From Notospermus geniculatus (lineage: Eukaryota; Nemertea; Pilidiophora; Heteronemertea; Lineidae), in assembly GCA_002633025.1 (NCBI GenBank), contig NMRB01002132.1, positions 30,133 to 94,132 on the forward strand: a stretch of 64,000 bases of DNA. The letters are read 5' to 3'. The translations under genes were made by a program, and so were the position numbers. Shown here one piece after another: positions 55,198 through 64,000 of this stretch. The notes below the pieces were generated by a model. The model was not told the DNA's origin. It did not search any database and saw only the letters and a list, made by a program, of their open reading frames with translations. Numbering within the stretch: position 1 is the stretch's first letter; every line of letters begins with the position of its first letter.

Positions 55198-57141
55198 AGC
55201 TCAGCTGACCAAAGGTCAGCGGAGCTATTCATATGTATACTGAGTGGCGTCCGTCTGTCTGTCTGTCTGTGTGTCTGTAGTCCGTTAAACTGGCACGTTT
55301 CGCAACCGCAAGGCCGAGGGTCATGAAAGTTGGTGGAGGGGTAGGCCCTAGGAAGGACTCGAAACAGGACCAAAAATTTTTGCGATCTGACCTACATTCT
55401 GCTCTCCAGGGGGCATTTTCCGTAAAATGGAAAACCCCAATAACTCGGTCCAGAGGCAATATATCAAACTGAAATTGATAGGGTATGAAGCTTGATTTCT
55501 GGTACACCAAGTGCAATGGAAATTAATTCGAAATTTGTTCTCTAGGGGGCGCTAGGTGACAAAATAGAAAACAGCACTATTTAAATTTCCCGCGCCAGTT
55601 ACTTTGACATGTTGGATGCTCTTTTGTTCATGGAATGAGGAATCATGGGAAATGTCGTGTGCTTGCACAAAGTGAATCGAGATGAAATATACCTATGATC
55701 ATCGCATAAAATCCCAATGATCATAGACAATCGCCTTATGAAATCATACGTGAGTGGTATTTTAGAGTACCATCAAACAATAACTGAAATTATTTTTCAT
55801 CAAAACGACATGAGTGGGTTCAAAATATGACGATATATATTGGAAAAAAATCACAATGATCGAACCGACAACAGCGATCTCGGCTTCATGCACGTCATTC
55901 CAAGTCTTCGACTCGGGCTGCTTTCATAGTGTGCTGCCTTAGAAATTGTTAAAATTTGACATATTTAGATTATTTGATACATATTTAGTCTGATTGGGAC
56001 CATTAACGACGAAGGGATATGATAATTTTGGTGCTATCAGCCGAATGAGGCCTATCGTCGGCCCCTCGCTTTTCACTGCTCGATCTCTAATCGGCTTCTC
56101 ATTCGTCATTTCGAGTCTCCGACTCTGGCTGTTTTTGTTGCGTATGACAATAAAAATTCCTTATATTTCACACATTTCGATAGCATGACATGTCTTTAGT
56201 TTGATTGGGACCATCAACGACGAAGGGACAGGGGACTCGGGGTTTCATCAGGTGAAGTTCAGGACACATCGCTCTCCACAAAGCGACACGGCGACCGTCA
56301 TTATGGATTTTGTCTTTAGTCCGAACGTCTGACTCGTATTGCTTTGCGGCCGTCAGTTCTGCAAATGAGCAACAGGAGGCAGCGTTCGGACTATTTTGTC
56401 TTATTTGTTCTCATTTGATAAACCGAGAAGAGACGAATTCTGTCCCGGCCGCGGCTTATCCTTCCTCAAGAAAGTTCATGTTGAACTGTCGGAGACGGTC
56501 AAACACCCTGTTGTATTGAATGGCAAGTTACTATTGAATGGTGGAGAGCATCGCCAGATCAGATATATGCCCTTTCTCACTTCATCCACCATTAGTGACG
56601 TCAGTCATGGATTGGTTCCCATATTAACTCCTTCCCACCCAATGCGTCTCAAAAGATATCTATCTCACTTCACCACGAATTGCAGGCCTATACCTGGTAT
56701 TAACCCATTGTCACCAAGTAGGTCTAATACAACATCCATCTCGACTCATAAGTGATATAGGCCTATTAACCCCTTCCCATCTGATGCGAGGGTCCATGAT
56801 TTCGATTCCGGCGGAGAGTTAGTACTGGACTACTTAAAGCCCAGATGAGCCAAGGTAGTTAGGCCTATGTTTGTTATTATCAAACTAAAAGAAGTGTTGG
56901 TTTGAACTGACCTATTTCCATGACCTAGTGACCTACTTAAAGACCAGTTGAGCCAAGGTAGTCATGTTTGGTATCAAACTAAAGGTAATGAAATGTACTT
57001 CCATTCCATAACTTGAGATCTTCGATATTTGCTTGCTTGCCATTAAAAGGTGAAATATTCGTACTTGCCTCACTTTTCCCCTGTCAACCTCTTGAGTGGC
57101 CAAGTCATAGTCAGCTGAGCGCAAGGCCCATGGGCCTCTTG
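55198..57141 (+). mobile_element. Helentron/Helitron2-like non-autonomous element
   Basis: It starts AGCTCAGCTGACC and ends GTCAGCTGAGCG, hairpin AGGCCCATGGGCCT, CTTG. The first GCTCAGCTGAC is the exact inverted repeat of the subterminal GTCAGCTGAGC, and the hairpin lies only on the 3' side. This asymmetric layout, with insertion inside a T run and no target duplication, matches Helentron/Helitron2 elements. The interior holds a CTGT microsatellite, about three diverged 208-bp repeats (55880-56350), copies of the 83-bp minisatellite unit (56620-56790) and TGACCTACTTAAAGACCAG repeats. No Rep/helicase frame is visible. Confidence 0.75.
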
Positions 57142-58087
57142 TTTCAGCGGTTCTGAAGGGTTGTGAAAGGTGACAACAAGGTAACAACTGAAAATTTCAA
57201 ACATTTTGAAAATACTGCTGTTCCAAAAATGAGGTGGCAGTCAATGGCGAACACCCTCACGGTGTCTAGGCGGTGTCATTGAGGTTCAGCCTGGTTTTGA
57301 ACCGTGCTGACCCACCGTCAGAACCGCCCTCATGTGAGGCTGCTTACTCTGACATGTATTGCAGGTAAAATATTACATTGTTTGTCATACGAACACAAAA
57401 AAGACTTTTCCATGCCTATCATGTTAGCCCGCGTGTGTGACCGATGGCAAGTTCGCTGCTCACCCGTAACAAAGTTATAAATGTCATGATTGCAATCCAT
57501 CGACTACAAGTACGTGTGTGCCATAATCAGCAAGTAAATAGTCTGACCTGCGGTCAACATGGTCAACCGTCCGATCCTTAAATGGAAAATGTCAATGTTC
57601 TGTATCTGCTACTTAATGTCTTGTTGGAGGCAGTAGCTTCCGTAGCTTGTCGAATTAATAAGATCTCCAACTAGGGTTACGGTACTCTTCCAGTTGAAGC
57701 ATGCCAATCTCGAGCCGCACCGAGCCCGGTCTGAAATTCAAGCGGGACAGGCCCGTTTACACTGCCATTTGAAGCTGGCTCGTCGTGTTTACATTTTAGC
57801 AAAATCTTACTGAACCGTGCTCGGTCCGGATCGAGCTCGGTGAAAATTCTGTAGTGTACATTGGGCTTATGGTAGTCCCCACTACAACCACCATATCCAT
57901 TAAAGCCCAGATGAATAATATCCTTATTTTTCCGTCCAGTAGTGATTAGCTCCACTTGATTAGCCATATGGCCGATAACTTATCCATTGACCTTAAATGT
58001 TGTGTGTAATTCAGTGGAAGATACAAAATTGGGCTGGCCGATATCATGTAAGAAGTATACATTAAATTCATTAGTAGGCTATGATTA

Positions 58088-58550
58088 GAGAGTCTCTGCT
58101 ATCCCGGTTCCGAGATCAAGATCGGGATAGCGCTGACGTCGTTGCCCATTCTCAATCTCGACAACGCGACCTATGGGTTTCTGATTCCGCTATCCCAAAC
58201 CCCTACGTCATGACGTCGCGCATTACAAGTTGCCTCCTTCATTCAAACAGCGAAACTCACACACGAAAATTCTCATCAAAATACAGGCAGATTGCCATGG
58301 AATATATTACTTTGGTTTGTACATGTACATGTACATGATCTACATATACTGAATCCAATGTCTGGCAGCACGATTCTCAAGTTTGAAGAGGTTAGGGAAG
58401 TGAAATTTGACACTTACAACAGCCGATTTATCTCAGAAGCCGACAACGGGATCAATAACGTTCCCGCAAACATCGATGACGTCACGTCTTGATGACACGG
58501 CACTACTCTATCCCGATCTCGATCCCGGATCCGGGATAGCAGAAACTCTC
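58088..58550. mobile_element. TA-target MITE with GAGAGTTTCTGC ends
   Basis: Left GAGAGTCTCTGCTATCCCGG and right CCGGGATAGCAGAAACTCTC with TA on both sides. About 45-base arms rich in GGGATCGAGATC. Several CRE-like motifs inside. Shares its outermost bases with 8063-8476 though the interiors differ. Confidence 0.87.
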
Positions 58551-58789
58551 TATTGGTGTACTTTTCTGTACATTTTAATGAACTTTTGTTTGACCCCCTT
58601 CTGAATGTGACACATATCAATCAAAATGTGCAATAAGGTGGACTCCTGGTTGTCCTTCACTTCAAAAAGTCTGTTGATCTGGTTCAGTGGTTTGGTATAA
58701 AGATGGAATTCTCAGTGTATAGATTTATCCTGCATTGATTTCTGTGACCCCAACATTTTTGCTAGTGTATCGGGCGGCAGACCTTGAGC

Positions 58790-59262
58790 CAGGCGTACGT
58801 CATACTTGTGACTGGAAGCAACTGATCCGATCAGTTGCTGGTGATGTACGCGCTGCATTGCAAATTCAGCAACTCAGTAAAAACTAGGTGGATCCAATCA
58901 GTTGTCATGTCCTGACTGCGTACATCGCACTTGTGACTGGCAGTAACTCAGGTAACATCCAGGGCGTGTGACTCGACGAGACTAGTTTTCGTTCAGAAAC
59001 TGGCACTGATCAGTCGCAAGCCCGCGTACATCGCAGTGACTGAATGAAACTGGGTACAACTAGTCGCTAGGAAGTTGAACATGTGCAACTCGTGGTGACT
59101 GGCAAAATCTCGCCAGCAAGTCGCAAGGGTGTGTACATCGACTGTTTCTGGCGACTGATCAGTTGCCTCCAGTTCCAGCTAGATTCTCCCAGTCGCCAGT
59201 AGCTCAGTGGCGACTAGTTGTCTCCAGTCACAAGTGTGATGTACGCTAGGCTTTAAGGACAT
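58790..59262. mobile_element. MITE with CTTGCGACTGGAAGCA ends, subfamily 2
   Basis: Close relative of 46268-46755: GAGCCAGGCGTACGTCATAC at left and GTGTGATGTACGCTAGGCTT at right. The right flanks (ATAGACCATT) also look alike. Confidence 0.8.
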
Positions 59263-59633
59263 AGACCATTGACATCCCAACATCCTTCTAAGCCATGGGA
59301 CCGAGACCGCACCATTCTGATCATTGCCACAACTCCTGCGTTAGAAAAAAACAGGGGCTTCCTATTCAAACAGCACAATTAAAAACGAACGGCTGCAACC
59401 CGACCGCTAGTGACACATTATCATCCAATCTGGATCAGTTCTGCTGCGCGATCTTACTTAAAGGCTGTCTCTATTTCCCAATATTGCTATATTGTGTGGC
59501 CAATCATTGGTCAATGGTAAATTCGGTGTCCAATACTGACAGCCATTTATTGGTTTCCTATTACAAAATTATTGCCATTGGCACATATTGCAAGTAATTC
59601 AGTGGGATAGAGTCCTGGTCAGAGAGAAATTCN

Positions 59634-60028
59634 TGACCTACTTCCATGACCTACTGACCTTCTAAAAGACCAGTTTATTCAAGGTAGTCATGTTTGGTAT
59701 CAAACTAAAGGTAATGAAGTGTAGGTTTGAACTGACCTACTTCCGTGACCTACTTCCGTGACCTACTGACCTACTTAAAGACCAGTTGCGCCAAGGTAGT
59801 CATGTTTGGTATCAAACTGAAGGTAATGAAGTGTAATTTGAAGTGATCTACTTCCTTGACCTGCTTAAAGACCAGTTGAGCCAAGGTGTCTTTCTCCTTG
59901 TTTTCTATAATAAAATCCTTGGACCCAGTTTACAGTTCCACCTCTCCTTCAGCATGCTTCACTACACCTACAACTACAACTGAAGTCAACTGTCAGCTGA
60001 GCGCCAGGCCCTTGGGCCTCTTGTTATA
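59634..60028 (+). mobile_element. Helentron-like 3' end with tandem core
   Basis: Repeats of TGACCTACTTCCGTGACC and GTAGTCATGTTTGGTATC are followed by CAGCTGAGCG, hairpin AGGCCCTTGGGCCT and CTTGTT. The same 3' structure as 57141. The 5' end is not present. Confidence 0.65.
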
Positions 60029-60090
60029 GTCCAATGTGATCACTGTGCTTTATAGACACGGAAAATGAGGAAAGTCCCAAGAATTACAGC

Positions 60091-60351
60091 TTAAATTACA
60101 TTACATAATCGTAAACAAAGAAATTCACCAAACACGAAAAACTGGTACAATTTTCTTGGAGAGAAAGCATGTAAATGACACACTGAAGGTGTGGCAACAA
60201 TGTCACATATCCATAGAACCTGGGGTGGCGAGGGTGTCCTGACATGCTCTTCATGTACACCATACACACTCAGTACAAAAAGGATAACCAGGAAGTAAAA
60301 TCCAAATCCAATAATTGGCCGCCCTGTTTTGGAAAATCTGGCTGCATGCAT
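60091..60351 (-). CDS. Doubtful membrane-anchor open frame on the minus strand
   Basis: An ATG at 60351 (minus) opens MHAARFSKTGRPIIG, followed by a strong hydrophobic segment (FGFYFLVILFVLSVYGV) and an exoplasmic-looking stretch. This is the layout of a type II anchor. The frame ends by a stop at 60091. No matching exon was found nearby, and the frame could be accidental. Confidence 0.22.
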   Translation of the reverse strand: MHAARFSKTGRPIIGFGFYFLVILFVLSVYGVHEEHVRTPSPPQVLWICDIVATPSVCHLHAFSPRKLYQFFVFGEFLCLRLCNVI

Positions 60352-60892
60352 GGAATTCACATGCCGAGTACTCTATACCTGTTGAAAATATTGCTGTCAA
60401 AATGGGTGGACTAAATAGAAAAAACCTCGAACTTTATGATCCACTTGTCGTTTGATCCTCAAAATGTACCATTTCGTGGGAAAGTGTACCAATTATTAGT
60501 CTTTTGTTTCAACTTATTAGCTAATTAGTGCGTTCCAAGATACATCTCATTCAATTCCTTTTGACTTATAGACCCCGCAGGTGCCTTCACATATATCTTG
60601 TACTTTTATGGTATTTTGACATCTTTTATTTACAACGCCTGGCCACGTTTCAAAAATTCAAAACGTTGGCTCGCCCTTAACTACACGATAAAAATGCAGA
60701 CATGGCAGCAGGGCCTGAGTTGCAACTTGTGTCATAGACAATGGTGTGTCCACAAAGTGCGAATTTAGTGCCTGAAGCCTGCGGCACACTGGAGCTATCT
60801 GCTGAGCAAAATGTCAGTCGAGACCGTTTGCTCCACATCCATAAATTGGGTCTAGTATCTTGTACGCCCGCTGAGCTCTACACGCAGAATGC

Positions 60893-61000
60893 ACTTCATG
60901 GCATCAAAAGAATCAAACCAAAGGCCTCCCGATCACAAGTCTGACCTTCAGTCACTTTACCAGCACGCTATACCAGCTCAGCTATCAATGTTTAGTCGTA
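60893..61000 (-). repeat. tRNA-like SINE head, with fragments at 61148-61215 and 61735-61775
   Basis: The minus strand reads TAGCTGAGCTGGTATAGCG and then GGTTTGATTC. Related pieces recur twice within 900 bases, partly because the flanking segment is duplicated (60985-61105 and 61765-61895). Confidence 0.55.
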
Positions 61001-61895
61001 ATTGCATCTACAAATGCCATATAACCAATGATGTGCACTTGGTGATAGCAACCAGTCATTAGAAAACGTAAGAGGCTTACAAAACCATCATCTATTCACC
61101 TCAAGGCCTTGCGAGGCAGGAATCTCACTGAAAAATACGCGCACACAGCGAGCTATCACAAGAATCAAACCAAAGCCTCTTGATCACAAGTCTGACCTTC
61201 AGTCACATGGCAAGCTACTGTGGTAGTAACGGGGCCTGTGTCGTTGCTGTGGGTCGAGGTGCAGAAGACTCCAGCGCCGCCGGAAGGGAGTCGACCAATC
61301 AGGAGGAGCGCCGCAGTGCCATCATCGGCCTCGGAAGATAAAAGCCCCTGCCAGCCCTTGGACGGGAGAATTAGGATTATGATTTGGACTCATGCGGTCG
61401 TATTCATAAAGCGGTTCTATCGTTGGAACTGTCTTAAGCCTAGGTCACATATCCACTCCGGGGCCCATACGGCGAGTAAAAAACAGACATTTTGGCCAAA
61501 TTCTACGGTGCCCAGTTTGATCCAGTCTAATTTCCACTCATCCATTTAGGCGATTTCGGCATAATTCATCTTAGCTCCGTGTTTCAGTCTCTAAAATCCA
61601 CAGCAAGCCGCTGGGTGGGGAAAATCGTATCCAGGTTCCGATCTTTGCTAGGTAGGTCAACGACCCGCTTTGTCCGGGATGTCCCCTTGTAGTGCGGGCA
61701 CCTCTCCCCGGGCACTTCTTTCTCAGCCGCCTGGGCGCTCGTTCACTACGCTACCACCAGCTCAGCTATCGGTGTTTCTACAGTCGTAATTGCGTCTACA
61801 AATGCCATATAACCAATGATGTGCACTTGGAGATAGCGACCAGTCATTAGAAAACGTAAGAGGCTTACAAAACCATCATCTATTGACACAGGCGA
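60985..61895 (+). repeat. Duplicated 120-bp segment, about 780 bp apart
   Basis: GCCATATAACCAATGATGTG and AAAACGTAAGAGGCTTACAA occur at 61015-61090 and again at 61800-61875 with few changes, both next to tRNA-like fragments. Confidence 0.85.
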
Positions 61896-62167
61896 TCATT
61901 ACTTTTCCGAGGAATCTCCTTTCAATAGGCTAGAGCACTATCCAGCGATGTGGACTTACAACTAATCATAGTGGAGCTTTTGTCAAGATTGCATTCACCC
62001 ACCAAGGTCGAACAAACCATGGAAGTAATACTTCCATGAACAAACCATGCGAAAATTGATGATGATTTATGAAAATGATTTATGTGCTCTTAGATGTATA
62101 TGTACGAAGTGTTCGAACCAGGAGTCTTAAAGGAGCTGGACGTCCAAATTGTAAACACGATATTCAC

Positions 62168-62253
62168 TAGTCACGGTCACCCAGCGGAACCTGAGGATCG
62201 AATGTTTGTGTCGCAGTACCTGCGGAACGAAACGGTTGGCTGCGCGAGACTAC
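62168..62253. mobile_element. 86-bp micro-MITE with 8-bp target duplication
   Basis: Ends TAGTCACGG and GCGCGAGACTA(C), flanked by ATATTCAC at 62160-62167 and 62254-62261. Other T1 copies show the uninterrupted site. The same 86-base unit occurs at 4680-4765. Confidence 0.83.
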
Positions 62254-62313
62254 ATATTCACTTCAGTACATATCACCGATAATAGGTGGCAGCACAGCGT
62301 GGATAGAGAACCT

Positions 62314-63033
62314 CTGAGGCTGACTTCGATTGTAACTCGACAACTTACTCGAGTTGAAAATCTGCCACCGGTTATGACGTCAAAAAACCAAAATGCGCAT
62401 GCCTACCCGGGTTCCGAATCGAATTCCAAAATTAGCGGAATCGTTGTTGTTGTCAGTTCAGTACATGATTTCCAATGTGGCCGTTCACGTCAATTTTTTA
62501 GCGGGCGTTTTTAATAGACAAAATCAGCTGATAGGGCAAATGAAATGATGATATGTTTCATCTTTGATGAAAATAATGACTATTCACCAGTAACGATGAA
62601 TTTGTACACCAACAACCCCTGTTGCCATGGTTGCAGTGTTTATGCCATCATCGCCATTTACTGCGTGGTTGTTCCGAAAACCGAGGGCAAAAGTGCTCCT
62701 GTCCCTGTCCCCACTTATTTCTGGCAAGAACAACGATTTTTGACTCAGCATAATAAGCATTAATTCCATTTTTGAACAAAAATATCCCGCGTCCGATTCA
62801 CATGCCGCTAGACCGAACACTGTCCCGATCAGAAGACCGGGTACCAGTCTAACATGCCGCCATTTTGGACGAGTAAGTTTTTCGCTACCCTCGATTGGTC
62901 GTGGGTTGGTCGGGCCGGGTAGATTCGACGCCATCTTTGTTGCAAAGTTAGGCAACTCCGGTAGATTTTGCAATTCGTTTGTAACTCGGGTCGCCCGAGT
63001 TCAACTCGAGTTACAATCGAAGTCAGCCCGAGT
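62314..63033. mobile_element. MITE with CTGACTTCGATTGTAACTCG ends
   Basis: Inverted termini GGCTGACTTCGATTGTAACT and AGTTACAATCGAAGTCAGCC lie about 700 bases apart inside the T1 copy. No transposase is visible. The target duplication is unclear. Confidence 0.75.
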
Positions 63034-63184
63034 GGTTGAGTGAGTTGCATTGGACCGGGCACCAGTCTAACGATCACGGGGCGCTACTGGTGCCGCCACC
63101 TTCACGAAGGAATAGAACTAGTTTGCCGACCACTGTTTGTAAACCAACTGGTTTGTTTACAACTTGGACGTCGAACTCCTTTAA

Positions 63185-63367
63185 TGCGCCGCTCCACGTG
63201 ACAGTTTTCTGTCAAAAGTTTGATGTCAGGTAGTCAATTATTGCTGTCAGACAGCAATAATTGCTGTAATACAGTACTGTATGACAGCAATTGTTGCTGT
63301 CTGACAGCAATAATTGACTATCTGACAGCAAACATTCGATAGAAAACTGTCACGTGGAGCGGCACCT
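63185..63367. mobile_element. TTAA-target element that is almost one hairpin
   Basis: 183 bases. The left arm from GCCGCTCCACGTGACAGTTT and the right arm ending AAACTGTCACGTGGAGCGGC pair along about 90 bases each with only a few mismatches, meeting at CAGTACTG with no loop. TTAA lies on both sides (63181-63184 and 63368-63371). The interior repeats GACAGCAATAATTG motifs. Confidence 0.9.
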
Positions 63368-63371
63368 TTAA

Positions 63372-63719
63372 AGGGAGTGACTCCACTCATTGTAAACTTT
63401 TGAATTTATATCAATCCATGCAGACTATTGCCATGAGTTGTGATGTCACTAGTGTCAGTAGGCCGACGACCTTTATTGTAGTGAATGAGGTAATACTGTG
63501 ACTGCCTAGGCCTATATTCATTGTACCTTCGCATTGAATATGCATTGGGTACATATTATGACATCACATATGCTGCGGTCCCCTTTGGATGCAATAAAAA
63601 TAGTTCAAATGATGAGTTTGCTGCGTTAAAAAGACGACATGCTGCAGATATCAATGAATTTGAATGTATTAACGATATTTCAAAAATTCAAAATTTTACA
63701 CAATGGATGGAGTCTCCCT
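63372..63719. mobile_element. TTAA-target MITE with AGGGAG ends
   Basis: Ends AGGGAGTGACTCCACTCATT and ATGGATGGAGTCTCCCT, TTAA at 63368-63371 (shared with the previous element) and 63720-63723. The interior is AT-rich. The 3521-3787 frame of this stretch is accidental. Confidence 0.82.
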
Positions 63720-64000
63720 TTAAACATTTTAGTCCAGCGCCCTACCACCTCAGCTACAGAGACATCAATCTCGTACCTAGAGATTAGTTACGCTCGACCG
63801 ATGTTGTATGTCGCTACACTAATCTCTGGAGACGGCTACGGACTACTTCGGGGTTCCCCAGGCAAGTGTGTTACACACGGCGCATGAATATATACTAATT
63901 ATCTCCCCGCTTTTCACCCCGAGGCCCATCAGGGTCTTCGGGGTATTGTCATCACGCTGGCGTCTGTCTGTCTGGCGTCGGCGTCTGGCGTCTGGCGTCG

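Larger units (their letters stand above)
54772..57344. mobile_element. PIF/Harbinger-like MITE split by two insertions
   Basis: Left part 54772-55197, right part 57142-57344, same family as 25532-26019. It is interrupted by a SINE (54900-54999) and by the Helentron-like element (55198-57141). The pieces rejoin in the order of the complete copy. Confidence 0.83.
62131..63180. mobile_element. TTAA-target MITE, family T1, rearranged and carrying two insertions
   Basis: Ends AGGAGCTGGACGTCC and ACGTCGAACTCCT with TTAA at 62127-62130 and 63181-63184. Inside are the 86-bp micro-MITE (62168-62253) and a 720-bp element (62314-63033). The block with ATATTCAC...CAGTACATATCACCG is inverted relative to the other T1 copies. 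Confidence 0.82.

Noticed and set aside
57677-57967. 96-codon minus-strand frame
   Set aside because: It overlaps inverted GAGC/CGGACCGAGC transposon-like sequence and has no splice support.

Overview
The window looks like intron-rich DNA from an invertebrate animal, probably a marine one. Base composition is moderate, there is no operon structure and no long open frame. Two tRNA-derived SINE families and a very dense mix of short inverted-repeat DNA transposons fill most of the space. Repeats carrying AGGTCA half-sites and Helentron-like termini suggest a deuterostome-type genome (amphioxus, acorn worm or sea urchin), but the species cannot be fixed from sequence alone. There are three assembly gaps (3912-4001, 33846-34688, 48438-48713) and one single N (59633).

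No gene is complete, and almost none of the long open frames are genes. The coding signal sits in short plus-strand segments flanked by good splice sites whose reading phases often agree. I propose three partial plus-strand genes. Gene A is an internal part with candidate exons at 189-269, 969-1018, 3174-3252, 6752-6853, 13065-13154 and 15029-15064. Gene B starts at 20526 with an in-frame stop upstream of its ATG, with candidate exons at 27139, 28646, 30230 and 31182, and possibly an end at 35799. Gene C starts with a signal-peptide exon at 36783, with candidates at 37026, 42392-42893, 52879 and 53536, the last two bounded by phase-1 introns. I recognise none of the three families. The links between distant exons are inferences that need transcript data. 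A few minus-strand segments (15947-16049, 28177-28267, the complement of 39316-39501) may also be coding.

The best-supported content is the mobile-element landscape. It includes TTAA-target elements with AGG(A/T)GC or related ends in several families, TAA/TTA-target (PIF/Harbinger-like) elements, TA-target MITEs, hAT-like elements with GGATCC or GTAGCTAG ends, a Mutator-like element with a 9-bp duplication, an 86-bp micro-MITE with an 8-bp duplication, and a 1.94-kb Helentron-like element whose empty site can be reconstructed from another repeat copy. Nesting is frequent and in places three layers deep (23533-24015, 62127-63723). Other items of note are an 83-bp minisatellite, five 150-bp units with YY1-like sites, a 20-bp-phased array of NF-kB-like sites, a 417-bp tandem duplication, and a 183-bp element that is almost one continuous hairpin.
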